64,000 nt of DNA from Polyangium mundeleinium (GCF_028369105.1 NZ_JAQNDO010000001.1:5176501-5240500), one strand, 5' to 3'; numbered from the stretch's first letter, positions 33,264-43,503 are shown. The notes: generated by a model from the letters alone, not told the origin. A program made the numbers and translations.

Positions 33264-36200
33264 GTGAGACGGCCGAATCGAGTATTTCTCCTCTGCGCGC
33301 CGGCCCTCGCCACGGCGATCGTCTGCTTCGGCAGCGATGCGCTCGCGCAGGGCGGTGCCACCGTGCAGGGCAAGGTCCTCAATGCCGCGACGAACCAGCC
33401 GGTCCCGGACGTCGTCGTCACGGCCACCTCGCCCGCGCTCCAGGGCGAGGAAATCGCCGTGACCGACAGGGCAGGCAATTACCGCATTCCGAGCTTGCCG
33501 CCAGGCGACTCGTACGTCATTCGCGCCGACGGCGGCAGCGGCTTCCGGCCTTTTGCCTCCAAGCCCTTCACGCTCCGCGCGGGCGGCACGGCGCTCGTCC
33601 AGATCCAGATCCTGCCCGAGACCATCGATTCCGGCATCGTGATCCTCGTGGAAGCCACGCCGCCCGTGATCGATTACACGACCGGCGTCAAGACCAGCGT
33701 CGGCCCCGAGTTCACCCGGCGCGTCCCGACGAACCCGCCCACCGGCAAAGGCGGCGCGACCCGCTCCTTCGAGGGCCTCGCCACCATCGCCCCCGGCACC
33801 TTCACGGACACCTACGGCGTCTCCGTCAATGGCACGACCTCCCCGGAGAACGGCTTCGTCATCGACGGCCTCTCCGCGAACGACGCCGCGTTCGGCATCC
33901 TCGGCACGCCGCTCTCCAGCGAGTTCGTCCGCGAGGTCAACGTCATCACGGCCGGCTATTTGCCCGAATATGGCCGCTCGATCGGCGGCGTCATGGATGT
34001 CGTCACGAAGAGCGGCTCGAACGCGTTCCACGGCTCCTTCTTCAGCGCCATCACGCCCGGCGCGCTCGAGGGCGAGCGCACCCGGATTCCACGCGCGGGA
34101 AGCACCATCCAGACGAACCCGAGCCTCGCGACCATCCAGGACATCGGCTTCGAGCTCGGCGGCCCCCTTCTGCGTGATCGACTCTGGTTCTTCACCGGCA
34201 TGAGCCTCGCGATCCAGAAGACGCGCCTCGAGCGCACGCTGAACAAGCTCCTCTACGTCGAAAACCCGGACGGCACGCCCGCCGTGGACTCCATGGGGAA
34301 CCCCATTCCGATCCGCGATTCCGAGACCGGGTTTCAGCAGACCTCGCTCCTGCCGGGGACGAAGACCACCCAGTACGCCACGAGCCGGACGTACCAGTAC
34401 ATCGGAAAGCTCACGTTCAAGGCCAACCAGGACCACAACATCTCGCTCTCGGTCTTCGGCGTGCCGCAGACCTCCGGCGGCAGCGGCGATTATCCGTTCA
34501 ACCTCCAGACCGGCGGCTCCGCGCCGAACCTGCAAGGGCCGTACTCGGCGTTCGGCGGGATCAACGAATCGTTCTCGAACAACGTCGTCCTGAAGACCTC
34601 CTCGTCCTTCAAGGACAAAAAGTACCTGCTCGATACGACGATCGGCTGGGTCTACGGTTCGGTCACCCAGGCCGCCGCCGACGGCAGCGGCGTCGCCGAC
34701 ATCGGCTCGCCGGGCACCATGGCGGGGATCCCGAACGTCGGGTGGCGCAGGTCCTCGGGCGGACGGTATCCGATCACCGAATTCGAGAACCTCCCGGCGG
34801 CCGCGCGCGAGGCGTGCGCGCCCGGCGGCAGCCAGGAGATCGCCGCGCTCTATTGCCCCGTCGTCAACTACGCCACGGGCGGCCCCGGCCTTTTGCGCGA
34901 GGCTTCTCAGAACCGCATCCAGGGCCGGGCCATCTTCACCGCGATCGGCAGCCTCCTCGGCCAGCACATCCTCAAGGCCGGCATTGATTTCGAGGCCCTC
35001 GATTACACCAGCGCCCGCGGCGTGAGCGGCGGCAATGCGTTCCGCGAGACCCCCGACGGCGCCTTTTTCCTCGACGCCCGCCGTTTCGGCTTCATGGAAG
35101 GCCCCGACCGCCCCGTCTTCTTGAACTCGTTCTCCACCACCTCGCGCTCCTATACCGTGGGCGGGTTCGTCCAGGATAGCTGGAACATCCTCGAGCGTGT
35201 CACGCTGAACCTCGGCGTCCGTTACGACGCGCAGGTCGTCACGGGCAATGACGGCCGCATTGGCATGACGCTCCCGAACCAGTGGTCGCCCCGCGTCGGC
35301 GTCATCTGGGATCCGACCCGAAAAGGCCGGGCCAAGATCTTCGGCAATTTCGCGCGGTTTTACCAGGCCATCACCCTGAACCTCGTCGACCGCTCCTTCC
35401 CCGGCGAGCTCCAGGTCTACTCCCTGCGCGGATCCAACGTCTGCGATCCGCGGGATCCCGCGCAGGTCCGCGGCGCTTGTGACGATCCGCAGAACCTCAC
35501 CACGATCACCGGAAACACCGATCCCACCCGGAAATTCGGCGCCACCGGCTCCGACCGTGTCCCGTCGATCCGGACATCAAGCCTCAGTCCTCCGACCAGC
35601 TCGTCCTCGGCGGCGAATACGAAATCTTCACCGGCGCGCGCATCGGCGGCGCGTACACCCACCAAACGCTCAACCATGCCGTCGAGGACATGAGCCGGGA
35701 CGAGGCGAACACCTACTTCATCGGAAACCCCGGCCACGGCATCGCCAAGGACTTCCCCGAGGCCGTCCGCGATTACGACTCCTTCATGATCTTCTTCGAG
35801 AAGGCATTCGCGAATCGCTGGCTCGCGCAGGCGAGCTACACCGCGGCGTACCTGCGTGGCAACCTCGCCGGCCTCTTCCGGCCCGAGACGCAGCAGCTCG
35901 ATCCGAACATCAACTCCGATTTCGATCTCATTTCGCTCCTGCCGAACCGCAATGGCCCGCTCCCCGGCGACCGCACCCACTCCATCAAGGTCTTCGGCGC
36001 CAAGGAGTTCATCCTGCCGGGCAACGTCAGCATCAGCGTCGGCGGCAGCTACACCGCCCGCTCGGGCACGCCCATCAACGTCCTCGGCGCGCACCCGCAA
36101 TACCTCACGGGCGAGGTCTTCATCTTGCCGCGCGGCGAAGGCGGCAGGACGCCGTGGGTCCATTCGATCGACACGAACGTCACGGCCGGCTTCCAGCTCG

Positions 36201-36466
36201 GCAAGGACAAGAGCGTGACCTTCGGCGTCGACATCTTCAACATCTTCAACTTCCAGGCCGTGACCGGCGTCGATTCGAATTACACGTTCGCCGACGTCCG
36301 CCCCATTGCCGGCGGCACCATGGACGACCTCCCGGCGGCGAAGGGCAAGCTCGTGTACTGGGACGGCAAGCCCTTCGACGACGTCGACAAGAACCCCAAT
36401 TTCGGCAACCCCAACGGATTCCAGCTCCCGAGGCAGGTCCGCTTCAACGCGCGGGTCACCTTCTGA
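33264..36466 (+). pseudogene. TonB-dependent receptor (Oar-like), frameshifted
   Basis: An outer-membrane TonB-dependent receptor of about 1065 residues, broken by a one-base frameshift. It starts at GTG 33264, preceded by GGGAGG, with signal peptide VFLLCAPALATAIVCFGSDALAQ. The N-terminus is a carboxypeptidase-regulatory-like domain (VQGKVLNAATNQPVPDVVVT), then a plug (ENGFVIDGLSANDAAFG, YGRSIGGVMDVVTKSG) and a large barrel ending in Phe (RFNARVTF). After residue 765 the frame goes out of register at CCC 35561-35563. Inserting one C restores the family sequence (PVDPDIKPQSSDQLVLGGEY) in the frame that ends at 36466. The unrepaired frame stops at 35693. It may be a true lesion or a sequencing error. 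Confidence 0.85.
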
Positions 36467-36489
36467 GCGCGCTGACGAGGAGACGAACC

Positions 36490-37293
36490 ATGAAGAAACG
36501 TCATTCCTTCCTCGCCGTCGCGGCCCTCGGCCTCGGCCTCGGCTCGTTCGGCGGCGCCTCGTGCTCGCAGCCCCCGATCCAGTGCGTCGTCGGGCACGGG
36601 CCGTTCATCGCGAAATACACGCTCGTCTCGGGCACGGGCTCATGCGCCGACCTCGTCGGCGAGGAGATCGGCGTCTCCACGTTCCTCGCGCCCAACGAAG
36701 ATCGGACCCTCGCCGATTACGACAAGCGCAGCATCGCCGTCCAGTCCGACACGTTCGGCGGCCTCGTCCGGGAGCGCGAGGGGCTCGGGGCAGGGGAGGA
36801 TGACATCCCTTATGCGCTCGGTGCGTACACGACGAACCCCGACGAGAAGGATCTCTGTTTTGCCGGGGGCGCGGCCGGCACCGCCGCGCTCGCGGCCGCC
36901 GAGCTCGATCTCCCGCAGGCCGAGATCATGGACGCCATGGGAAACCCCGTCACGTTGCCCGCCAAACGGCTCCGACAGACCTGGGAGAACCTCTCCGTGT
37001 ACGTGACCGCCGCCGCGCCGGGCACGCAGATGGTCGGCACGATGACGTACGAGGACCTCATGGAGGGCTGCTCGGCGACGTACACCTTCGTCGCGCTCTT
37101 CCCGGCGGTCCATTGCGCGAAGGCGGACGCCGACGGCAAGCCCACGGACGAGCCGGACGACGCGCTCTGCGCTACAAAAGGGAATGCCGCCGAGGGCGTC
37201 CAGCCCTCCGGGATCAACCCCGATTACCGCGTGAAATGTGATCCCACGCTGCTCTATTGTGTCCTCGACGAGACCCCGCGCGCCGCGCCCTGA
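36490..37293 (+). CDS. Lipoprotein paired with the TonB receptor
   Basis: A 267-residue lipoprotein. ATG 36490 follows GAGGAG and starts a signal ending in GSFGGASC. I do not recognise the domain: it has several Cys and a beta-rich middle (IGVSTFLAPNEDRTLADYD, WENLSVYVTAAAPGTQMVGTMTYEDL). It begins 23 bp after the receptor stop, on the same strand, so it is probably the receptor's outer-membrane partner, as in SusD-like or other receptor-lipoprotein pairs; it does not look like SusD itself. It ends 3 bp before the end of the convergent channel gene. Confidence 0.75.
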   Translation: MKKRHSFLAVAALGLGLGSFGGASCSQPPIQCVVGHGPFIAKYTLVSGTGSCADLVGEEIGVSTFLAPNEDRTLADYDKRSIAVQSDTFGGLVREREGLGAGEDDIPYALGAYTTNPDEKDLCFAGGAAGTAALAAAELDLPQAEIMDAMGNPVTLPAKRLRQTWENLSVYVTAAAPGTQMVGTMTYEDLMEGCSATYTFVALFPAVHCAKADADGKPTDEPDDALCATKGNAAEGVQPSGINPDYRVKCDPTLLYCVLDETPRAAP

Positions 37294-37296
37294 TCC

Positions 37297-39987
37297 TCAA
37301 GCGCCCGCAGAGGCCTCGAACGGCCCCACCGTCCGCACCGCGGGCGCTCGCTCCCGCGCCTCCCGCGCGGCCGGCTCTTCGAGATCACGGCTCTCGGCGA
37401 GCGCGTAGATCGCCACGATCTCCGACAGATCGAACCTCCGGTCCTGCGGCGGGTTGAGCAGCACCTCCAGCCGCTCCCGCGCGCGCTCGTCCACCGTCCG
37501 CCGCTCGATCGCGATCGGAATCACCTGCCGCGGCGCGAGCGCCTCCCGCAGCTCGTCGAACCGCACCGCGCCCTTCGCCTCCGCCGCGTGGTCCCCCGGC
37601 TCCAGCCGCACGATCTCCTGCCCGTACTCGCCGAGGATCTCGTCGTAAAGCGCGGTCACGCCGGGCACGAACGCGCTGTGCACCATGAAGTAGTTCTTGA
37701 TCCGGTCGGTGCTCACGAGCGAGAGCCGCAGCCTGTCCGCCGACGCGAACCCGCATTTCTTCGCGTCCACGAGCCTCCGCGCGTGCTCGCCCTTCTGCAC
37801 CGAGGCGAACTCCGCGAGCACGTGCAGCCGCTCGCCCCGCGCGAGCTCGCCGCGCTCGAGCGCCGCCACGAACCGGAGCAGCCGCAGCGTCGTCCGCGCG
37901 TCCCGATCCACTGCGTCGGGCTCGCTCAGGAAGATCACCGCGCCCACGGGCCCGCCCTTCTTCGCGCACGCCACCGCGAACGACGCGAGATCGTGCCCGC
38001 GTTGCGTGTACACGGTCACCCGCCCGCCGTGCTCCAGCGGCATCGTCACGCCCTCGCGCCCCGGCGGCGGCACGTCCCGCTCGATGCCGATGCCGAGCGA
38101 CGCGAGGCGCGCCGCGAGCGGCATCCGCTCGTCGCCGCGCTCGCCGAGCACGAGCGTCGCGTCCACGCCGGGCATGAACCGCGCGAGCTCTTGCACCATC
38201 GACGGCAGCGCCGGGCTGTACCCCACGACGAGCACGCGCGAGAGCAGCCCCCGCGCCATGTGCGTGTCCTCGGCCCACGTGCGGACCTCGGGCCGCGGCG
38301 CCTCCGGTGGATCCGCCCGCGTGATCCCGCGCCCCATCACGAGATCCCGCCCGTACCTGCGCAGCGGCGCGTACGTCGCCGTGACCCCGATGATCCCGCG
38401 CAGCAGCTTCGTCGAGATCTGCCCCGCGCGCGCGCCGAGCTTCCACGCGCCCGAGCCCACCTCCGGATCACGCAGCGGGTTCAGCCATTGCTCCAGGTTC
38501 GCCACGGGCACGAGCCCGCGTGTCCGCCGCGGCATCGTCTCCCCCAGGAAAACCCCGGTGAGCAGCACGCCGCGCTCCTCGTACGCCGCCCGCGCGAGCC
38601 GTTCGAAAGGAACAAAGCCGTCCTCGCCGCCGAGCGCCTCGATCGCCTCCGCCTCGCCGGGCTCCACGAACATGTGCGTGTAGAACTCCGACCCGTCGGC
38701 CGTCATGAGGTCCGTGTACAGCGCCTCGACCCCCGGCGTGACGAGGTGCTGGCAGAGAAAAAGACCGAGGAAACGCGGCATGTCGAGCGGGAACGTATGA
38801 GGTCCACCGATCGCCATCACGAGCGCGCGGTTCTCGCTCTCCACCACCTCGACGAAGACCTGCGCGTCGTGGTTCTGCGCGCGGAACGACGCGAGCGTCA
38901 TCGTCGTCACCGCGTCTGCGTCGGGCCCCGCGTCCGCGCGGGACAGCAGGATCGCGCGTTTCGCCGTCGCCGCGGACACCCGCGCGAGCGCGTCCGGATC
39001 CCAGCCGTCGCCCTCGCGGTACATCACCCACCGCATCATCGGCTCGTAGAGGTACCCGGGCGGATTCTCCGTGGTCCCGAGCAGCGCCATCCGCGGCAGG
39101 GCGTGCCGGCGCGGCATCGCCCCGCGCCCGAGCAGCCATTGCAGGATCTCCACCGGCCGGAAGAAGCTCCGCAGGATCCGGTTCCGCTCGTAGAGCCGCG
39201 CGAACTCCCGCACGAGCATCTCCGCCTCGTGCACCGGCCCGATCACCAGCGAGTGCTCGTCGTAATCGACCGTGCGCCGCCGCTCGGCCCGCACCACCTG
39301 ATCGACGATGTTCGAGCCGATGCCGATGATGAACGACACCACGAACACGCCCACGATCGTGAGCCCCAGCGAGAGCACCGCGATCGGCGCCGGCACCCGG
39401 ATCGACCCGACCAGGTTGTCCGCGCTCTCGAGCTGCCGGAACGCCCACCACACCCGATCGAAAAAATCAGCGTCGGCCCCGATCCCCTCGCCCGTGTAAT
39501 CGTAGCGGATCGCCAGGTGATCCAGCACCACGGCCGCGCCGAACGCGAGCGACCAGACCGCGACCGTCACGAGCCCGAACTGCTGGAGCTGCTCGCGCCG
39601 CGTCACGATCGAGTACACGTCGGCCGCGAGCTCGCGGGCGAACCGCAAGAGGAGCAAGAGCCGCGCGAGCCGGAGCGAGAGCAGCGGCGCCACGTACCGG
39701 GGATCGCCGATCTGCTCGAAGGGCACGAAGCTCAGGAGCGCGAGCAGATCGACGACGAGGAAAAACCATTCGAAGCGCTTGATCTCCTCGCGGGGGCGGC
39801 GCAGGGCGATCCAGCGCAGCGCGAGCTCGATCGTGAAGACCACGAGGAAGACGGGCCGGAGCGCGTTCTCCAGCCGGGGCAGGGGCAGGAGCGAGACGAG
39901 GATGCAGATCGCGAGCGCGATCTTGACCGGACGTTTGTCGAGCAGCGCGGCGACGCGGCGGGGGAGGCTCGGTGCCCGAGGGGCCAT
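37297..39987 (-). CDS. CASTOR/POLLUX-like ion channel with RCK-type NAD-binding domains
   Basis: An 896-residue membrane protein. The N-terminal third has about five membrane helices (KIALAICILVSLLPLP, WFFLVVDLLALLSFV, VTVAVWSLAFGAAVVLD, LTIVGVFVVSFIIGIG), with a charged Arg-rich helix (LLSLRLARLLLLLRFA) like a voltage-sensor end. The pore loop reads AFRQLESADNLVGS, which lacks the K+ filter TVGYGD and is closer to the ADSGNHA type of CASTOR/POLLUX. The large cytoplasmic part has RCK/TrkA-N-like Rossmann folds (VLVVGYSPALPSMVQELARF). ATG 39987 is used; the open frame upstream is Arg-rich shadow. Ion selectivity cannot be read from sequence. Confidence 0.8.
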   Translation of the reverse strand: MAPRAPSLPRRVAALLDKRPVKIALAICILVSLLPLPRLENALRPVFLVVFTIELALRWIALRRPREEIKRFEWFFLVVDLLALLSFVPFEQIGDPRYVAPLLSLRLARLLLLLRFARELAADVYSIVTRREQLQQFGLVTVAVWSLAFGAAVVLDHLAIRYDYTGEGIGADADFFDRVWWAFRQLESADNLVGSIRVPAPIAVLSLGLTIVGVFVVSFIIGIGSNIVDQVVRAERRRTVDYDEHSLVIGPVHEAEMLVREFARLYERNRILRSFFRPVEILQWLLGRGAMPRRHALPRMALLGTTENPPGYLYEPMMRWVMYREGDGWDPDALARVSAATAKRAILLSRADAGPDADAVTTMTLASFRAQNHDAQVFVEVVESENRALVMAIGGPHTFPLDMPRFLGLFLCQHLVTPGVEALYTDLMTADGSEFYTHMFVEPGEAEAIEALGGEDGFVPFERLARAAYEERGVLLTGVFLGETMPRRTRGLVPVANLEQWLNPLRDPEVGSGAWKLGARAGQISTKLLRGIIGVTATYAPLRRYGRDLVMGRGITRADPPEAPRPEVRTWAEDTHMARGLLSRVLVVGYSPALPSMVQELARFMPGVDATLVLGERGDERMPLAARLASLGIGIERDVPPPGREGVTMPLEHGGRVTVYTQRGHDLASFAVACAKKGGPVGAVIFLSEPDAVDRDARTTLRLLRFVAALERGELARGERLHVLAEFASVQKGEHARRLVDAKKCGFASADRLRLSLVSTDRIKNYFMVHSAFVPGVTALYDEILGEYGQEIVRLEPGDHAAEAKGAVRFDELREALAPRQVIPIAIERRTVDERARERLEVLLNPPQDRRFDLSEIVAIYALAESRDLEEPAAREARERAPAVRTVGPFEASAGA

Positions 39988-40045
39988 CACGCCCGAGCAT
40001 AGACCCCCGGACGGCCGTGTTTCCAGCGGCCTTCGCGCGCCTCCG

Positions 40046-40891
40046 TCACGACGAGAGCAACGCTTCGCTCGTCGCTTCGAGTTTCTCCCCCGTCGCCTCC
40101 ACGACCTCGAGCGCCCGCACGTCCTCGCTCGTCTCCGCCGCGTGCGCCGTGTCCGCGAGCAGGTACGCGCGCCGGAGCGCCGCCACGTGCGCGCCGATGC
40201 GTTGATCCACGCGCCGCGCCACCGCCGCGGGCGCGTCCGCGAGCGCGCCCTTTCCACCGGCGCGCGCTCGTTCGAGCCGCGCCCGCGCCTCGCCGAGCCG
40301 CACGAGCGCCTTCCAGCTCGCGCGCACCTCGCGCGCCGCCGCCGCGTCGAGCAGCCGTTCGTCCACGTGCCTCCGCAGCGCCGCGCCTTCCCGCAAGGAC
40401 GCGCCTGCCTCCTCGCCACAATCCTCCGCGAGCCCGTCGAGCGCGTACGCCACGGGATCATCCGCCTCCACGAAGAGCGGCAGCGCCGCGAGCACGGCCG
40501 CGACCAGCGACGCGACCACGCGGATCGCCAAGGAGCCGCTCCCGTACGCCGCCGTGAGCGTCCCCGCGAGCGCGCCCGCGACGAGCGCGCCGCCCACGTG
40601 CACGAGCCGCGCCGTCCCGGCCTTCACCCGGCTCGTCCGCTCCGCGTACGCGAGCGCCACGAGCGCCGCGCCGGCCGCAGCCGGTGACGCCGGTCCCACG
40701 AGCGCCGCCGCGAGCGCGCCGAGCGCCCCGCCTGCCGCGGCGAGCCCCTCGATCGTCGCGCTCGCCGCGAGCGAGAGCAGCACGCCCAGCGCGAGCAGCG
40801 CGATCGATCCGGTGACGAGCCCGAGCCGGCCCGCGAAGGGCCACAAACCAAACGCCGCCGCGGCGGCCACGAGGAGGGCGAGCTTTCGCAT
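40046..40891 (-). CDS. Membrane protein with helical cytoplasmic domain, 281 aa
   Basis: The N-terminal half has about five short Ala/Leu/Gly-rich membrane helices (LALLVAAAAAFGLWPFAG, GSIALLALGVLLSLAASA, VVASLVAAVLAALPLFVE). The C-terminal half is charged and helical (AREVRASWKALVRLGEARARLERARA), probably a coiled coil. No family recognised. ATG 40891 is preceded by AAGGA. It begins 30 bp after the vWA gene on the same strand, so the two are probably co-transcribed and may form a membrane complex. Confidence 0.7.
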   Translation of the reverse strand: MRKLALLVAAAAAFGLWPFAGRLGLVTGSIALLALGVLLSLAASATIEGLAAAGGALGALAAALVGPASPAAAGAALVALAYAERTSRVKAGTARLVHVGGALVAGALAGTLTAAYGSGSLAIRVVASLVAAVLAALPLFVEADDPVAYALDGLAEDCGEEAGASLREGAALRRHVDERLLDAAAAREVRASWKALVRLGEARARLERARAGGKGALADAPAAVARRVDQRIGAHVAALRRAYLLADTAHAAETSEDVRALEVVEATGEKLEATSEALLSS

Positions 40892-40921
40892 GATTCCTTG
40901 CATCTCCAACGGGTTGGTCGT

Positions 40922-42355
40922 TCAGTACGAAGCCGCGCGGCCGAGGTTCGAGAACTCCTTGTCGGCCATGCTCCGCGCCGCCGCCTTCGCGCCCGCGCTC
41001 TTCGGCGGCGCCGCGTGGATCTCCTTCTTGTCCCGCTCGTACGCGTCCACCTGCGCCTGGATCGCCGTCGCGGCCGGCGCGGGCGCCGCCGCCGCTGCGG
41101 CCTTCAGCGCGCCGATGTTCTCTTCGACGATCCGCTGCGCCGCCTGCATGTCCCCTTGCTCCAGCGCCGCGGCCGCCTCGATTTGCCGGCTCGACGCGAG
41201 CGCGCTCGTCGCCTCCGCGAACGTCGCCCGATCCACGCTGCGCTCCGCCTCCCGCGCGTCGGCCGTCCCTTGCAGATCGAGCGGCGACAGCGCCACGCGT
41301 GTCCGCTCTCCGCCCACGAGCGACCAGCCCACTTCGCCGCCGATCGAGAGCTTTTCCCCTGCCTCCGCGTTCGCCGCGAGCTCCACGACCACGCGCCGCT
41401 CGTCGCCCGCGAAGAGCGAGCCGATCCGCAACCTCACCTCACGCCCGTCGTCTTCCGTCCGCGCCTCCGCGCCGATCGCCCGGACGAACCGCACGCCCTC
41501 GGGCAGCACGAGCCGCGCCTCCGTCGCCTCGACCGTCGTCGCGGCCGTCTCTTCGAGCTCGCGGCGCAGGAACGTCCGGAGGGCCGCGCCGTCCTTCACG
41601 AACGCGAAGTTCCCGCGCCCTGCCTCCGCGACCCCGCCCATGTACCCCGGATCGAAGTCGAGCCCGATCCCGAGCGACGACACCGTCACCCGATCCTCCA
41701 CGCCGTCCCGCGCGATCCGTGTTGCCTCGATGCGCCCGTTGTCGAGCCCGTCGCTCACCAAGACCACCCGCTTCACGCGCCCCGGCGAGGCGTCCGCCAG
41801 GGTCCCCATCCCTTGCGACAGCGCCGGCGGGATGTTCGTCCCTCCGCTCGCGGAGAGCTCCGAGATGACCGCGAGGAGCCGCTCGCGCACGTCGCCCACG
41901 CGCGCGAGCGGCTGCAGCACCTCGTAGTCCGACGCGTACCGCACGAACGTGATCTGATCGTCGTCGCGCAGCTCGCGGATGAGCTCGACCACGGCTTCCT
42001 TGGCCTGCTTCATCTTGCTCTCGGTCTTCATCGAGCCCGACGTATCGAGCACGATCGCGAGCGCGAGCGGCGCCCGCTCCCGCGTGTCTGCCGGGTCGGC
42101 CTTGATCCGCAGCACCGCCGAGATCCGCGCCTCGCTCCCGCCGAACACGCGCGATTGCGTCAACGTGATCGACCCGCGCGCGCCGGGCCCCGAGAACGTC
42201 GCGCCCGCGCCTCCTTCGCTCGGGCTCGCGAACGCCACATTCGTCCGCGTGCCGAGCGGCGCCCTGTGCAGGATGAGCCCTCCTGCGCACAGCGCGAGCA
42301 GGCTCGCGGCGAGCGCGCGGCGGGTGCGGGGGACACGGAGCCATCGGTTCGTCAT
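40922..42355 (-). CDS. von Willebrand factor A domain protein
   Basis: A 477-residue exported or N-terminally anchored protein (RALAASLLALCAGGLIL). The vWA domain spans about residues 95-270 with an intact metal-binding MIDAS: DTSGSM, the Thr in SGGTNIPPAL, and Asp in VLVSDGLDN. Such domains bind protein ligands through Mg2+. A beta-rich domain follows (LVLPEGVRFVRAIGAEA, RRVVVELAANAEAGEKLSIGGEV), then an Ala-rich helical tail. The layout matches the YfbK/Ca-activated-chloride-channel-like vWA group. It is upstream of, and probably in one transcript with, the membrane protein gene. Confidence 0.87.
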   Translation of the reverse strand: MTNRWLRVPRTRRALAASLLALCAGGLILHRAPLGTRTNVAFASPSEGGAGATFSGPGARGSITLTQSRVFGGSEARISAVLRIKADPADTRERAPLALAIVLDTSGSMKTESKMKQAKEAVVELIRELRDDDQITFVRYASDYEVLQPLARVGDVRERLLAVISELSASGGTNIPPALSQGMGTLADASPGRVKRVVLVSDGLDNGRIEATRIARDGVEDRVTVSSLGIGLDFDPGYMGGVAEAGRGNFAFVKDGAALRTFLRRELEETAATTVEATEARLVLPEGVRFVRAIGAEARTEDDGREVRLRIGSLFAGDERRVVVELAANAEAGEKLSIGGEVGWSLVGGERTRVALSPLDLQGTADAREAERSVDRATFAEATSALASSRQIEAAAALEQGDMQAAQRIVEENIGALKAAAAAAPAPAATAIQAQVDAYERDKKEIHAAPPKSAGAKAAARSMADKEFSNLGRAASY

Positions 42356-42473
42356 GACACACTTCTCCCGGCACGCGCCGGACGCCCGGCGCGTGGAAAC
42401 ATCGCCCCTCGGGCGCTCGCGAGGGGGAGCGCGCGGGGCGACGAACGTCAGTGGCGCACGTCTACGGACGAGC

Positions 42474-42503
42474 AGACCGTTCGGTCTAAATGACGTAGCG
42501 TCA
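42474..42503. promoter_or_regulatory. Paired palindromes upstream of the glutaredoxin fusion gene (possible TetR-type operator)
   Basis: A perfect 14-bp palindrome, AGACCGTTCGGTCT (42474-42487), has the form of many TetR-family operators. Three bases later comes a second inverted repeat, TGACG-TAG-CGTCA (42491-42503). Both lie 44-73 bp before ATG 42547, where a repressor or activator would act, and also about 120 bp from the divergent vWA gene start. No TetR gene is in the window. Confidence 0.5.
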
Positions 42504-42546
42504 CGTTTCGAGACGTGCGACAGTCCCGACCGATCGAGGGAAACAG

Positions 42547-43482
42547 ATGAATCTCAGTGAACCGCTCAAGCAGCGTATCGAGGCGCTCGTCCGGTCCGAC
42601 CGCGTCGTGCTCTTCATGAAGGGCTCTCGCCGATTTCCGCAATGCGGGTTCTCCGGCGCCGTCGTGCAGATCCTGGACGCGGTGCTGCCCAGCTACACGA
42701 CCGTGAACGTCCTCGAAGATCCCGAGATTCGCGAGGGCATCAAGGCCTACGCGAGCTGGCCCACGATCCCGCAGCTCTACATCGACGGCGAGTTCGTCGG
42801 CGGGGCCGACATCATCCGGGAGATGCGTGAGAGCGGCGAGCTCGCGCAGAAGCTCGGCGGGTCTGCGGGCGGCGGCAGCGAGGTCAAGGCGCCGAAGATC
42901 ACGATCAGCGAGGCGGCCAAGCGCGCGTTCACCGAGGCCGCGGCCGACGCGCCGGGCGAGCTGCTCCGCTTCGAGGTGAGCCCGCGCTTCGAGTATGGGC
43001 TGTTTTTCGGGCCGCGCGCCGAGGGCGACCTCGAGGTCGACGCGGGGGGCCTCACGGTCCTCGTCGACCCGACGAGCGCGCGCCGGGCCGACGGCGTCTC
43101 CATCGATTTCGTGGACGGCCCCGAGGGCGCCGGCTTCCGGATCGAGAACCCGAACGAGCCGCCGCGCGTCCGTCAGCTCTCCGTGCGCAAGCTGAAGGAG
43201 ATGCTCGACGCGGGCGAGCGCTTCGAGTTCGTCGACGTCCGCACCGACAAAGAGCGCGCCATTGCGCGGATCGAGCAGGCGAAGCTCCTCGATCAGGCCG
43301 AGCTCGAGCGTCTCGAAGCGCTGCCCAAGGACACGCCCATCGTCTTCCATTGCCACCACGGCGGCCGCAGCCGCTCGGCGGCCGAGGCGTTCGTGGGGCG
43401 AGGTTTTTCCAAGGTATACAACCTCGAGGGGGGCATCGACGCCTGGTCGGTCGCGGTGGATCCCTCGGTTCCGCGGTATTGA
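42547..43482 (+). CDS. Monothiol glutaredoxin / IscA-like / rhodanese fusion protein
   Basis: A 311-residue three-domain protein. Residues 1-105 are a Grx4-type monothiol glutaredoxin with the CGFS active site (FPQCGFSGAVV), WPTIPQLYIDGEFVGG and the terminal helix. These proteins bind and pass on 2Fe-2S clusters with glutathione. Residues of about 115-210 have the fold pattern of A-type carriers (ITISEAAKRAFTE, GFRIENPN) but none of their three Cys. Residues of about 215-311 are a rhodanese with active-site loop CHHGGRSRS, Cys retained. ATG 42547 follows GAGGG. It is 21 bp upstream of bolA, the well-known partner of Grx4 proteins. Confidence 0.9.
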   Translation: MNLSEPLKQRIEALVRSDRVVLFMKGSRRFPQCGFSGAVVQILDAVLPSYTTVNVLEDPEIREGIKAYASWPTIPQLYIDGEFVGGADIIREMRESGELAQKLGGSAGGGSEVKAPKITISEAAKRAFTEAAADAPGELLRFEVSPRFEYGLFFGPRAEGDLEVDAGGLTVLVDPTSARRADGVSIDFVDGPEGAGFRIENPNEPPRVRQLSVRKLKEMLDAGERFEFVDVRTDKERAIARIEQAKLLDQAELERLEALPKDTPIVFHCHHGGRSRSAAEAFVGRGFSKVYNLEGGIDAWSVAVDPSVPRY

Positions 43483-43503
43483 CGAATTTCGGAGGAAGCG
43501 CGC

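Noticed and set aside
37588-40002. An 804-codon plus-strand frame opposite the channel gene
   Set aside because: The product is dominated by Arg, His and Pro with no motif. The minus-strand channel has membrane helices and Rossmann motifs in the correct order.
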